A stretch of DNA of 64,000 nt from Undaria pinnatifida. Its lineage: Eukaryota > Sar > Phaeophyceae > Laminariales > Alariaceae. The stretch covers positions 11,922,718 through 11,986,717 of the forward strand of contig JABAKD010000022.1 of the NCBI GenBank assembly GCA_012845835.1. The letters are read 5' to 3'. Position numbers and translations under genes: made by a program. Under the pieces are notes generated by a model. It saw nothing but the letters and a program-made list of their open reading frames with translations. It did no database searches and was not told the origin of the DNA. Position 1 is the stretch's first letter. The number at the start of each line of letters is the position of its first letter. Shown piece after piece: positions 22,925 through 33,720 of this stretch.

Positions 22925-23225
22925 CACCTTTTTCTTCTTCTAACACTTCTACTTTCCAGCTTCTGGACAAGCCGTGGTCACAGTGTCGTCCCTTCTCCCC
23001 CCCGGTTCTTGCCTTCAATTTTTGTGGCGCACAGGGTTCAGCAATCCCACTGCTCGTCGATTTTTCATCGAGTGTTGCTAACTCACGCTCTCGCGCTTTC
23101 CGCAAGTCAATTTGTGCGCAAGAAAAAGTCTCAATGAATTTATACGAGTACGCACTCCGCGGGGCTCGAACTCACGAAACTGACCTGTACCAGGCTCGAG
23201 GATAACCTGATACGCCACCTACAAA
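22925..23225 (-). repeat. SINE-like family S, full copy with tRNA-like head
   Basis: Read on the minus strand it starts with a tRNA-like head. An A-box-like TGGCGTATCAGG is followed about 50 bp later by a B-box, GAGTTCGAGCCCC, that fits the RNA polymerase III consensus. The family body follows (GCGAGAGCGTGAGTTAGCAA, GGGATTGCTGAACCCTGTGC, GGGGGGGAGAAGGGACGACA). The opposite copy at 40665-40995 has the same order. Confidence 0.65.
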
Positions 23226-23865
23226 ACGCTGGAGGTTGCTTTGTCAGTCGTGGCTCGTGGCGTCGTCGTGCGTTTCGGATTGCCCTGAAGAAAAAAAAAT
23301 GTGTCGACCATACCATAACTTATAGCGGACCTTACCCGCTCTATTCGAGGGATTTGATTAACATGTGCGGAACACGTAAAGAATGGTACTGATACGTATT
23401 ATTACTGCTGTAGCACCTGGCATTTTTAGGGCACCTTACAACGTCTCCGAGAAAAGTAGCTGGCTGTGCAGCCGGCCTTCGATTTGCTGCTGCCGACCCC
23501 CGATTGGGGTCGGCGTGGGAACAGGGTGCTTGATGCCCCCTGCCGGCGGCTACTTAATATATACCCGGGGTCATGCAACTGGGAGCGGTCAGGTCCGGGT
23601 GGGATCAGGGCGGCAAGAGTATATAAAATAAACCGTCCACCATACACATGATAGAGCAGTATAGTGGAAACTACAGTAATAAATTTATAAAATAGATGTG
23701 ATGTTTTACCTAGCTCAAAATTCCCCACCTAAAGTATAAATACCAACACTTACCATTATAGTGGACGAAAAATAGGACACCTCCCAATAAAAACTCACCC
23801 ATCTAGTATATTACGAGTACCAACAACGCAGCTTGCAAAGATGAGTATTGACCTGAAATTCGTCG

Positions 23866-23905
23866 AACTCACGGCTGACGTCCTTGAAAATTAGCTATAA
23901 AATAG
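23866..23905 (+). repeat. Repeat R3 terminal block
   Basis: AATTCGTCGAACTCACGGCTGACGTCC followed by an A/T-rich step ending CTATAAAATAG. It is shared with 30405-30452, 5750-5795 (reverse) and a weaker copy at 59345-59385. Confidence 0.5.
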
Positions 23906-25469
23906 AGTGTGTTTCGACCAACGAAACATCCCGACGCCAGTCGCTGACCAATCAATGGGCTTCTCGATAAGTGGTACGATCTACTATAGGGATATTCTTG
24001 GGTACTTTATCCGGTACAACCAGTATGTTCTTGAGGTATGAAAACACGGCGAGGTCTACCAGTGTGGGGCAGCTCTTTGACAAATGCAATATACATCATA
24101 CCTGGTAAGTGAGATGGTATCCTACAATGGTAGCAAGCAGGAGAAGCGATATTTCAGTCGAGCTGCCTGAGACGAAGCTAGCTGTATATTGACGATTGGA
24201 GCTAACGGGTTCTTCTGTTCAAGCAAAAAAAAACGTCCAGGCCATATTTCAGGCGGGCAAAAGGGCCTACCAGGGTTGTTTCCGTCTGATTAATAAAAGA
24301 GTTCACGGGTTGATCCCGTCTGACGAGATTCTGGCTTCAGAAATCTTGTGCGAAACCAGCTTCGAGCTTCCAACAACAAACCACGGATTGCGTTCGTCTT
24401 CGATTCTGTCGCTTCACCCAATCCTCTCCTTGCGATTTTGAATTCGATTGACAACTTTTTCGGTGCTTTTATTGGATGCTTCTTTGGATGTGCTTCCTTA
24501 CGGCTGTTGGGGCATGACGAGGAGGCGGCAGGGAAGCGGGGAAAGGGAGGTGAAATGGAGTTCGAAATAAACATGGTAAAACGGAAAAAAACGGGAAAAT
24601 AGAAGAGTAGAGTGAGAGCAGGGACACTGTTACTCGGCTGCTACCGCTGCACTTAATCCTCTGTGCTACTTCTTGATGTAGCCTGGGCGTATCGCATAAC
24701 ATACGTCGTCTGTACGATCAAAAGAGGCACTTGAAGGTTGAAGTACAGCAGTACTGAAATCGCACTGAGCTGAAATATATATGCGCTGCTGTGTGCTGCA
24801 CCAAAATGCCAGATCCATGCGGCAGGACCCACTGTCAATTAACCTCGTTGGGGCTTCGAGGGGAAAAAATGTCTTGGAAAAGTGACGATAATCGGCCGCA
24901 AGAAGCAGCCCGGGCGGCCGGGTAGGGGGGGGTGTCCGACGCACGACGTTACGAGCTAGCAGAAGCAGCACAGCCCTCTGGGGCCTACACGTACAGCGAC
25001 CCAAGAAACGGTGATCGCGATATTTTTCAAGCGTTTACGAGTGTTGCTGCAGTAGTTAGTGTGATCGAGCAGTACGAGTAGGATTGTACCGCACCCGTCC
25101 TGTACGACGCCTTGCATTCGCCGTACGTCGGACGCCAACGTTTATCATCTCTCAGTCAGCAGTGCCTGATGCGGTAATGATCAGTATTCATCGTCAATTT
25201 TCGCCTCTCAAGTCCCAAAGGGGCAGCATAGCAGCAGCAGCAGCAAGCAGCAACCGGGCGAGGTAGCATGGTTGGCGCATATTTCAAACTCAATGAAAGT
25301 GGAATTCAAATTACGTATGATATCATAAAAGCATACATCAATTTCTGGCGCACATCCAACCACCACGCCCTCCGCTGCATCATGCACATCAAACCTCGGG
25401 GGCGGCTGATGCCCCAGATCACCCACGAGTCACAAGCTGAAGATGCAACACCAGAGGACTCGCTGCAAC
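23906..25469. other. Non-coding stretch, nothing firmly recognised
   Basis: Open frames of 60-110 codons occur on both strands, but none has splice context and protein-like composition together. A (CAG)n-like patch lies at 25230-25250. Part of 25208-25480 may belong to the transcript at 25470-25964, but I could not define an exon. Confidence 0.35.
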
Positions 25470-25964
25470 CTACCAAGTAGCTGCTGTGCTTAGCGGGTAA
25501 ATGACGCATCAGGAGCACCAGCAGCACGCACAAGCAGAGTCATTTCTCACCAACACCGCTGTAGTCGATGGGCTTCCCGGGATATGCGGCGATGATCGAG
25601 ACGACCACGAGGCCTACACAGACTCCTATCAGCAGGCTGGCCTTCGTGTCTCCACGAAACTCCAGCGAGGCGATGTGGTCTTTAACCAGGGTCACACCTT
25701 GCTCCATGTTTAGTCGCAATGCCTGTGTGCACAGGCATGATGGGGCAGGCACGTGGCAACGCCGCACGACGTGGATTGCAGAATAATTCGAACCAAAAAT
25801 CTCGCCGAATCCCCAAAATAGATCTGAACGAGTGCGACGCAGCAACACTGTATCGGACTTGGGCAGATACGCCCAAAGCGTTGAGTAAGCCTGTTGCCGA
25901 CTGACCGATAGCAAGGCCTTCAGCGATAGACTTACCTCCATTTCTCTGTGCCTTCTTTGGTATC
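25470..25964 (-). CDS. Candidate 3' exons of a single-span membrane protein
   Basis: A 29-bp exon (25964-25936, CTAG acceptor, GTAAGT donor) can join in frame to a 172-bp exon (25722-25551, acceptor GCACACAG, donor GTGAGA). The joined peptide contains REMEALRLNMEQGVTLVKDH, a charged helix, then a hydrophobic segment of about 20 residues (ASLLIGVCVGLVVVSIIA) and a short tail. A possible last exon at 25482-25470 would add four residues and a TAG. The helix-then-membrane-anchor layout resembles coiled-coil mitochondrial membrane proteins of the CCDC90/DUF1640 type, but that is a weak comparison. The upstream exons are not identified. A 127-residue open frame at 26516-26133 with its own hydrophobic stretch could be part of it. 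Confidence 0.35.
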
Positions 25965-26132
25965 CTAGGTAAGTGGTGGGTCGATATCAGGCGAGAAAAG
26001 CACTGCGCAGTGCAGACTAGCGAACCAGCACCGCTGTAACGCAGGCCGCAGGCCGCAGGCCCGTCGTTTCAACGGAGTTCAATAAAAATGCGTTAGCCAT
26101 AATAAAGGGGGGAGGAAACCATTGCATCGTGT

Positions 26133-26516
26133 TCAAAAGTTCCCCTGCGGGCCCAGCAGCCCCCCGCTCAGGTGTCGAAATTGGCATCTAGGTAGCGTGA
26201 AATACGTGAAGATCTTGAGCATGGGATGCCATGGGAAGTGGGCAGCCGCCCACGCTGCGATTTTGTTCGTTTCCTCATTGGTGTCCGCGAGACGTGTATT
26301 GGAAAGTGCCGTTTTTTCGGAGCTTGCTGGAATCAAGGACAGCAGCAGTACAGCATCGCGTTCGCTGAAGAAACACGACCACTTTACTCCGCCAGTGTGA
26401 GTAAAAAGCAGCATGCACAGCACAAAGAATGCTGCTGTACCCATTGCTATGATGCGATCCGTGTCCACTATATGTGTTGTAAGTCCATGGCTTTTGCTAG
26501 CCGATACCTCACTCAT
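26133..26516 (-). CDS. Open frame with hydrophobic segment, unassigned
   Basis: 127 codons starting at an ATG. It contains a hydrophobic stretch (IIAMGTAAFFVLCMLLF) around residues 22-38 and a polar middle part rich in Glu, Asn and Thr. It has no recognised family. It lies upstream of the membrane-protein exons on the same strand and might be an upstream exon, but no in-frame splice pair linking them was found. Codon composition looks protein-like, which is the only support. Confidence 0.25.
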   Translation of the reverse strand: MSEVSASKSHGLTTHIVDTDRIIAMGTAAFFVLCMLLFTHTGGVKWSCFFSERDAVLLLSLIPASSEKTALSNTRLADTNEETNKIAAWAAAHFPWHPMLKIFTYFTLPRCQFRHLSGGLLGPQGNF

Positions 26517-26753
26517 GAAGTCGTGGTCTCAATCCTAAAGCTAAATGGTGGGAAAGATGGACTTGAGTCCTCAGTACCAGAGGTACCAGAGAGTACGAGG
26601 CCTCCTTCATGTGGAAATACATGTAGAAACGGTACTACTCTGTATGTACATACAAACGGAAGAAGCTCGAGGAATCAACTGGGACTTCAGAACGTTTATG
26701 GTTTTTTTTTTTTTTTTTTTTTACCTACTTTTTTTTCACCAAGTATATATTAA

Positions 26754-27751
26754 GGCCGTTTCTTATAGCATTGGATTCTCATCTTCGATTCCGCCAGAAT
26801 CCGATTCGGCAAAATTCGGGCGGAGAAGAAAGCCCGACCTTTCTTATAGCGAACGGATTTTGTCAGACGGATTTCAGCAGGACTGTCATTTTTTTTTGAA
26901 AACAGCGCGCGCAAAACCCAACACCACACAGCAGCAGCAGCAGCACACAGCAGACCGATACAGACATACAGACGCAGCGCAGAGGCAGCAGACCACACGC
27001 AGCAGACCACACAGACGTTGCAAACATGCCGGACCAAGAGGCACCAGAGTCGCTGTTGCTAAGCTACAACAGCCTGGCGGAAGCAGCTATAGAGCATTTT
27101 GCAGAGTGCTGTGTTGGAGGCATGACACAGAAGCAGATACTCATGCAGCTCCTCCAGCTCCTGCCACCAACCCGACTTTGTGTAGTCTTTGCGAGGGTGC
27201 ACACGCCGCCTCTTGACAGCCCTTGACATCTCATCGTCCTCTGTGTCGGGCTCTAGCTCGTCTTCGTAGTCTTGTAAGATGAGGTCCCAGGTGGCGACAC
27301 TACGCTGCTGCTGCAGATGGAAGGCAGCTAGCGTGGTGGCAAAGACAGCAGAAACGTCGACACCAGCTTTTTCTCTCGCTGTCGCGGCCATTTGATGGTG
27401 CACCACGCGTCCCGAGGGCAAGCCAAGTTCGTAGGCTAGCCCACGGGCGACGCCCAGCAGCCCTAACAGCGCCGGCACTGCAGCACGCATGTGGGGTAGC
27501 CCGATGTGTGTGTGTGTGTGCGCGCGCGCGCGGCGCAACCAGAGAGTTTCAAATAATCCGAGACAGAAATCCGGGTTGGGCAGCGTCTCGGATTTTGGTC
27601 AGGAATCCGAGTGGCCGCAACTCGAAAAGCTGAAATCGGATTTTTCCGAATTGGATTGTGCCAAAATCCGTGTCTATAAGAAGGCGGAAATGGGCTCAAA
27701 TCGGATTCTGGCGGAATCGAAGATGAGAATCCAATGCTATAAGAAACGGCC
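26754..27751. mobile_element. PIF/Harbinger-like element 1, non-autonomous
   Basis: 998 bp with perfect terminal inverted repeats of 53 bp beginning GGCCGTTTCTTATAGC. It is flanked by TAA at both ends (26751-26753 and 27752-27754), the 3-bp target duplication typical of the PIF/Harbinger superfamily. The interior carries one transposase-like fragment on the minus strand and no DDE catalytic part, so it cannot move by itself. Confidence 0.85.
27059..27538 (-). CDS. Truncated transposase-like N-terminal fragment
   Basis: 159 codons inside Harbinger-like element 1. After a hydrophobic-to-neutral start there is an acidic segment (DYEDELEPDTEDDE) followed by a basic cluster, KRRRVHPRKDYTKSGWWQEL. 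The PRxDYxxSxWW pattern resembles the N-terminal part of PIF/Harbinger transposases. The frame stops soon after and there is no DDE domain. An overlapping plus-strand frame starting at 27026 (MPDQEAPESL) has a plausible ATG, so which strand is expressed is not certain. Confidence 0.45.
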   Translation of the reverse strand: MRRARAHTHTHIGLPHMRAAVPALLGLLGVARGLAYELGLPSGRVVHHQMAATAREKAGVDVSAVFATTLAAFHLQQQRSVATWDLILQDYEDELEPDTEDDEMSRAVKRRRVHPRKDYTKSGWWQELEELHEYLLLCHASNTALCKMLYSCFRQAVVA

Positions 27752-27754
27752 TAA

Positions 27755-28557
27755 GGGCCCGAATTAACGAGGCACTTGCCAAATCCACTTTCGATTTTAT
27801 TATTTTTATTACATGAAAAATGCACGAAAATTTCAACTTTGGTTCCTATCAAGGAACGGCGCAGTGCGTTCTAGGAAATAAAAAAATTCAAAAAAACGCA
27901 AAAGGGTCAACGAACACCCGTGGGCAACGACCGAGGCGAGCGATGGCTCGCGTCCTCCCCGGAGCGCCGCGGCTAGCGGCAGATTGTTTTGGCCGGCAGC
28001 GGCTTGGAGGCTATGGCTCTAGGCGTCTCTTGGATGGGCTGGCGCCACCCCGCCGTCCGACACGGGCAGCAGCGACGGGGATATAGCGGTCGAACTTCTG
28101 AGCGAAGTCATCATGTGGTAGTTGGTCGTTTCGAGGTGCAGGGCGACGAAAAACTGGGTTTGTGGCGGTCTCGGTTGTTTTCGAAGCGTCGCAGGCGGTC
28201 TACGCTGTGCTAAGGACCTTCGGAGGCCGCGCTGCGGCTGCTCCGGTGGTCCTACCTCTCGCAATGGTGGCTTCTCGCCTCTCAATCAGCCGACGACATG
28301 GCACCAATTCGCGTGGCCGGCTTCGGTTACACAGAACAAGCCATGTCTAGGTGTACAAACTCCCCAACATGAATTTCGATTTTCGACTAAATTCGACCGA
28401 GAAAGTCTTTTTTTACTTCGTTGAATTTGATTTTTTGTAATAATTCTGAGAATGCCTGCTTGGTGATTCATTTTTTGACCAATCAGATGCAAATTACCTT
28501 CAATTCTAAAAATAAAATCGAAATTCGATTTGGCAAGTTCCACGTTAATCTGGGCCC
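27755..28557. mobile_element. PIF/Harbinger-like element 2, abutting element 1
   Basis: 803 bp with imperfect terminal inverted repeats of about 45 bp: GGGCCCGAATTAACGAGGCA on the left and the reverse complement GGGCCCAGATTAACGTGGAA on the right, both continuing CTTGCCAAATC...TTTCGATTTTAT. It is flanked by TAA at 27752-27754 and 28558-28560. The left TAA is shared with element 1. The GC-rich middle (28000-28290) may be a relic of coding sequence, but no intact frame is recognised. Confidence 0.8.
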
Positions 28558-28619
28558 TAATATATAGGCAGTTTCGGAAATAATTTCTCGTTTTCCAGAA
28601 TCAGAATGAACATTCAATA

Positions 28620-29010
28620 AAAAGTGAAAAACTTCAACTGTGAGTACGACTGATTGAATGGTTAAATCTCAACTTTGCAAGCTGCGTGGTACTGTACGTG
28701 AAAAAAAATAATGAAAAAATGATAAAAATCGAAAAACGTCAACTGTGAGTACGACCGATTGAATGGTTGAAGCTCAACTTTGCAAACTACGTGGTACATC
28801 CATGTTTCACTGAAATACATTATTTGCACGAAAATTACGGAAGGTCGTTCCCGCGTGTTTTATGTTTGATAATTTCCAGAACCAGTTTTTCCTTAGTTTT
28901 TTTTACATGATAGTGAAAAACGTCAGCTGTGAGTACGATCGATTGAATAGTTGAAACTCAACTTTGCAAGCTGCGTGGTGCATTAGATCTGTGTTTCATT
29001 TATGATATAC
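28620..29010 (+). repeat. Tandem copies of an R3-related block
   Basis: Three diverged units begin near 28625, 28733 and 28914. Each has AA(C/A)GTCA(A/G)CTGTGAGTACGA, GATTGAATGGTTGAA and CTCAACTTTGCAAGCTGCGT. A single related copy lies at 2920-2995. Confidence 0.75.
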
Positions 29011-30404
29011 GGTGTTTGTGAATTAAACCTGGTTGTTAATACATAGCTTCACAATTTTTACGGGAGGTCGTTCGCGCGTGTTCTATATTTTGTCCTCATG
29101 AAGGATATAGGTCGGTGACTCCTCTGGATGTTGTGAGGGTCAACAGGACGATTTTCCATAACCATTGTGTGCACTGATAGTATAAGACTGGGTAGAGGGT
29201 AGGTATTATTATGTTCAACATGATATTATTATATGACATGAGGTCAACAGAACCCGCATACAATTATAAGCCGGAGTAATTTTCCAGGACGAAATGGCAA
29301 AATGACGTTTCGTGCTGATTGGCGTAAAAATCGGCCGCGTTCAGAGAGGTTTCAAAATGTTTTTTTTGTGTGTTTTCTTTATTTGGCCGAGGAATGAACG
29401 AGCGTCAGCAGGAGGGAGCTAGCTAAACAGCTAACCAGATGAACAGCTAACCAGACTGCGTGTGCGACGAAGCACGCAGCAGTAGCAGCAGCGCGTGGCC
29501 AGGACCTGCGTACCCGTGGTCGGCTTAAACATAAAAAAAGGCAGTGGCTCTGTGTCCGTGGTTGTCAGCAATCAAGACCAACTCCCACATACGTAGCTTT
29601 GTGTGGGTGTGCGCGAAATCTCGTGCCAGGTACCAGACACCTGGTGTTGTTTTCAACAGCAGGTGCTCTACGTCGCAAAATCGACGATCCTGCCAAACAC
29701 AGGCTTGTGCCGAGGCTGCCAACGCAACAAAGCACGCAGCGGGAGTGCACAGCGAGTAGGACGATACCCTCAGGTTCGAAAGCTCTTTTGTGCTGTCGAT
29801 CGCTGTAGCTGGCCCTCTTGTCAAGCCTCTCTCCTCAGCACCCAGCACCCAGCACCCCCTCTCCCAGCTCTGCTCTCCTTTGCCCAGTGTAGCCGAGCAC
29901 CGATTCGAACCTTCGTTGAGGGGGCCCACATCGTTGCGACCGTTCGCTGCTGCATGCGTGTCTCGCTGCTGCTGCTGTTGCTGCGGCTAGCTAGTGGTGG
30001 TACGGGGTGTGCTTGGTTGGTTGAAGCGCTGTATTCATGTCTGATGTGTGTCCGGGTGCGGTACTACTGCTGTAGGTACGTGGTGTGGGTAGTTCACATC
30101 AGAGCGCTCTCCACGCTAAAACACTGATACACCACATCTTGGGCCCGGTTCATTCTGGTTTTGAACCGGAACTTGAGTTTCCAGAACGAGAGCCCCCAAA
30201 AATCCTCTGGTTCTGGATTTGGGGTCGAAACCCAGAACGAAACGCGATTTTTTCCTCTGATTCTGAAATAATTTAATTCTGGATTTTTTTTTTTTTTTTT
30301 CCGAAATTGTTAATTGTGAAAAAAAATTGAGCGATTATTTGTGGCGATTAATTTTTCTAGTTTGATGAGGCTCCAGAAAGAACTGCATGAGAAATAAGAC
30401 ACTA
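29011..30404. other. Non-coding stretch, nothing recognised
   Basis: Open frames on both strands in 29525-30127 overlap one another and lack splice or family support. A T-run at 30281-30300 and GCTGCTG patches near 29970 are simple sequence. Confidence 0.35.
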
Positions 30405-30452
30405 AATTCGTCGAACTCACAGCTGACGTCCTTACAAAAACTTTATAAAATA
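30405..30452 (+). repeat. Repeat R3 terminal block
   Basis: AATTCGTCGAACTCACAGCT, GACGTCCTTAC and CTTTATAAAATAAGG, matching 23866-23905 nearly base for base. Confidence 0.55.
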
Positions 30453-30884
30453 AGGGGCGTCCAGTATGGCTTCAGATTTTTGGAAAGTGGTTTTATTTCG
30501 AATTGGTAGGTCTTGTTTTCCCGTTTGCCTTTATTTTTGAAAATCTGGCACGTGCACTGTCGCCGGCGACGTTAGGTCGCCGCCGCCTCTGCTGCTGTCT
30601 CTGCTGGTGTGGTGCTGCTGTGGTGCTGCTGTGGTGGTTTGATGGTGGTGGTGGTGCTGCTGTCGCGTTTGTGTGAGGACGAAGCTCTGTCTCGCACACA
30701 ACAAGCGCGGTATGCTGTAGTAGGTGTGTTTGTGATTCTTTGCTGTGGGTGTCGGGTGACGTGTACAGCAGACATATATCATACCAGGTATAGAGTAAGC
30801 AGTGGTGACATGTGATGCTTGCTACGAGGTAGTATCCAAAAGTCCAATAATCCCAGTTCTGAGAGGATGGGAAAGCTGTTATTT

Positions 30885-32213
30885 AGGGCTTTTCACGGGT
30901 CATGATCCGACCCGCGGGTCGGGTCGAGGGGATTTCAAAATCTCGCGGGTCGGGTCGGGTCGGGTCATAACATTTAAAAATATCATGGGTCGGGACGGGT
31001 CGGGTCAAGAAGTTTCAAAATCTCGCGGGTCGGGTCGGGTCGGGTCAATAGGCTTCAAAATCTCGCGGGTCGGGTCGGGTCGGATCAAGAAGTTTTCAAA
31101 ATCTCGCCGGTCGGGGCGGGTCATGACCCACGAGTTGTTTTCTGCTGACCCTCGGGTCAAACCCGCGGATCTGACCCAATCCGCCTTTTTTAAACTTACA
31201 GCTGAGGGCCATTGCCGTGCAGGCGCCCCGCGGGTCCGACCCGCAGATCCGTACATCATACAAAACTTACCGCTTCCTGCCTCTCTCGTGACGATGCTCC
31301 GATCGTATGTCATCACAGCGTGTAGAACAATCACCAGGCAGTACCCCTAGCTACTCGTACCAAGGCATACAGTGTGACACGAATCCCGTACCGGCTGAAG
31401 CCGTAACAGTAGTAATAATACGGCCATACCAGTACGAAATGTGACCAAACGTAAAAAGACAAGGGCAGTCGTCGTCGAAGCAGCAGCAGCAGCAGCAGCA
31501 CTGGCAGCGAAAAGCACCAGCAGCAGACCCCGGATTCTCGCGGATCGCAGCCCCTGCTGACAGATCCACCGCCCCAGTGGGATTGCTGCCGGAGGCGGCT
31601 CAGCAAGGCTGCTTGCCGGGTCTGGAGACGGCATAGATATATCTAGCTCGTTCGTCGGGTCGCTCGTCGGGTCGCTCGTCGGGTCGCTCGTGGGGTCGAC
31701 CCGGTGGTCTAGCGCTACGGGCGTGGCTAATTGCCCATGCGTGTGGGTTGCGGTTTCTTTCTCATTTTTCGCGCGCACACCACAAAATGCTGCTGCAAAC
31801 AATACCGGTAGAAATAACCATAGAACACGATATCCGGGGAAAAGTACGAGGGATCAAGGACCAACCAACCGATCGGCGTATACATGCTTCGACCCGTGAC
31901 TTTTCGACTTTGACCCGCGAGAAATGTCACGGGTCAAGTCGACCTGACCCGCATGAAACCCGCATCTCACGGGTCACCCCTTTTGTGGCGGGTCGGGTCG
32001 AGTCGGGTCAGGAGGATTTCAAAATCTCGCAGGTCGGGTCGGGAGGTTTCCAAAATCTCACGGGTCGGGTCAAGAGGTTTTCGAAATCTCGCGGGTCCGG
32101 TTGGGTCGGGTCGGGTCAAGACGTCTCGAAATCCTCACCGGTCGGGTCTGGTCAGCTGACCCGACCCGACCCGACCCGACCCGCGAGATTTGACCCGACC
32201 CGTGAAAAGCCCT
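30885..32213. mobile_element. hAT-like non-autonomous element, 1.3 kb
   Basis: Terminal inverted repeat AGGGCTTTTCACGGGTCA on the left, ACCCGTGAAAAGCCCT on the right. The flanks TGTTATTT (30877-30884) and GGTTATTT (32214-32221) match at 7 of 8 positions, the 8-bp target duplication expected of hAT elements. Both subterminal regions (30900-31180 and 31900-32200) are arrays of GGGTCGGGTC separated by TTTCAAAATCTCGC. The middle (31200-31880) has CAG triplets and a GGGTCGCTCGTC triplication. No transposase is recognised. Confidence 0.75.
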
Positions 32214-32930
32214 GGTTATTTCTGGGCTCAGAATCACAACAAATCCGCTGATTTCTGGCATCGATTATTTTTGAACCCAGAAATAACGATGATTTCTGGT
32301 CCCACAATGGATGGTTTTTATTTTTGGCGTCGGTGGTCGGAGATTCCTGTTGAAGGGAGAAATTATCGCTTAAACTATTTTGCCATAATAGTAGGTCTTT
32401 GCATTAACTCTCACAGTCGCGCCCGTGGTCACACGACAAGCTCCAGTCACTCCTGCTGGAGTGAAAAAAAAAACAAGAAAAAAGAAACAGGTCCAAAATA
32501 GAACGTACCCAGAAGTGGTACATGTACACATCAGTCACCAGTCACAGCCGAAGCAAGTCGTACATCCGCCGAAAACATGGTAAGGGTGAAATCGACATTG
32601 GCCGTACGTACGTATCAGGCCCATGCTGGTACATGCGTTCAAGACTCGCAGCTGAAAACCGTCTCATGATATCATACGATAACATAATGTATGATACGAA
32701 TCAGAGGAGAAAAAAAGCGCAAAGAAGAGAAGGAAAGAACAAACGCGAGAAATACCTGGTAGAAAACGAAGCGAGGAAGATGACTCACCAGCAGTGGGCG
32801 TGTAGCGAGGTATAAAGTCAGGCGACGGACACAGCACTGAAAAAAAAAACGAAGCAAACAAAAGCACGCGTCCGGTATACCAGGTAGGCAACATAAAAGG
32901 GGGGCGACTACGTTGTAAGTGAATACGACG

Positions 32931-32950
32931 TACCAGGTACCTGGTACGTG
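32931..32950. repeat. Short perfect palindrome
   Basis: GTACCAGGTACCTGGTAC is self-complementary. The half-site CCAGGTA recurs often in the window (for example 30784, 32878, 34332, 36067, 60914). Confidence 0.6.
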
Positions 32951-32989
32951 ATCTCGCCAGCAGGGGGAGCTGAGCAGGGGGGGGTGTTA

Positions 32990-33720
32990 GGTTACCACGG
33001 GCGCAAGGTTTCAGGGGGTATGTTCAGTAGGGTACGTACCCAAGTAGGTCGGGGGTGTTTTCTGGGCAAATACCCCGCAGAAGTCTTCGGTAAGGTTCGG
33101 TACGGCCTCGATACCCTACCCGTACAGAAGCCGTACGTAGAAGTTGGAGGAGTCGTCTGGGATGTCTGAACACATGATGTGATACCTTGGGTACAAGATT
33201 AGAAGGGTATGTTCGGTGGGGTACGTACTGTCCCAAAGTGTACCGGAGGGTTTGCTTGGTACGTACCCTACCAAACTAATCGGCAACGTTCGGTATGGCC
33301 TCAATACCCTACCGACACTCCGTCAAGGTTCGATACAAATTCGATGCCGGCACGGCAGTACCCGGCACCTCGGTACGCTCTGTACATACGACCTCAATAC
33401 CGGTACCCGGAACCTCGGTAGGGGTATACCGGGGGTATTCACCCTACCGAAATGGTGCGGGACGTCCTCAATACTCTACTGACCTAGCTCTACGGTATGG
33501 ATCGGTACGAACTTGTTGCCGGTACCCGACACTTCAGTACGTTCGGCATGCCCACCCAAAATACCTCGGGTGCCGGTATACCCTACCAAACATGCCCTCC
33601 GGTACCCGACACTTCAGTACGTTCGGCATGCCCACCCAAAATACCTCGGGTGCCGGTATACCCTGCCAAACATGCCCTTGCAAGGGTATGGTGCCCCTAC
33701 GGGATGCGGTTGACTTCAAG
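32990..33720 (+). repeat. GGTAC-rich degenerate tandem region with 80-bp duplication
   Basis: Degenerate units based on GGGTACGTACC, TTCGGTA and ATACCCTACC fill about 700 bp. Within it, 33521-33600 and 33601-33680 are near-identical 80-bp units (GGTACCCGACACTTCAGTAC...). Long frames here follow from the repeat and are not taken as coding. Confidence 0.7.

Noticed and set aside
26545-27216. 223-codon plus-strand frame
   Set aside because: Crosses the boundary of Harbinger-like element 1 and a long T run. At most its ATG at 27026 could matter, and the minus-strand frame looks more like a transposase.
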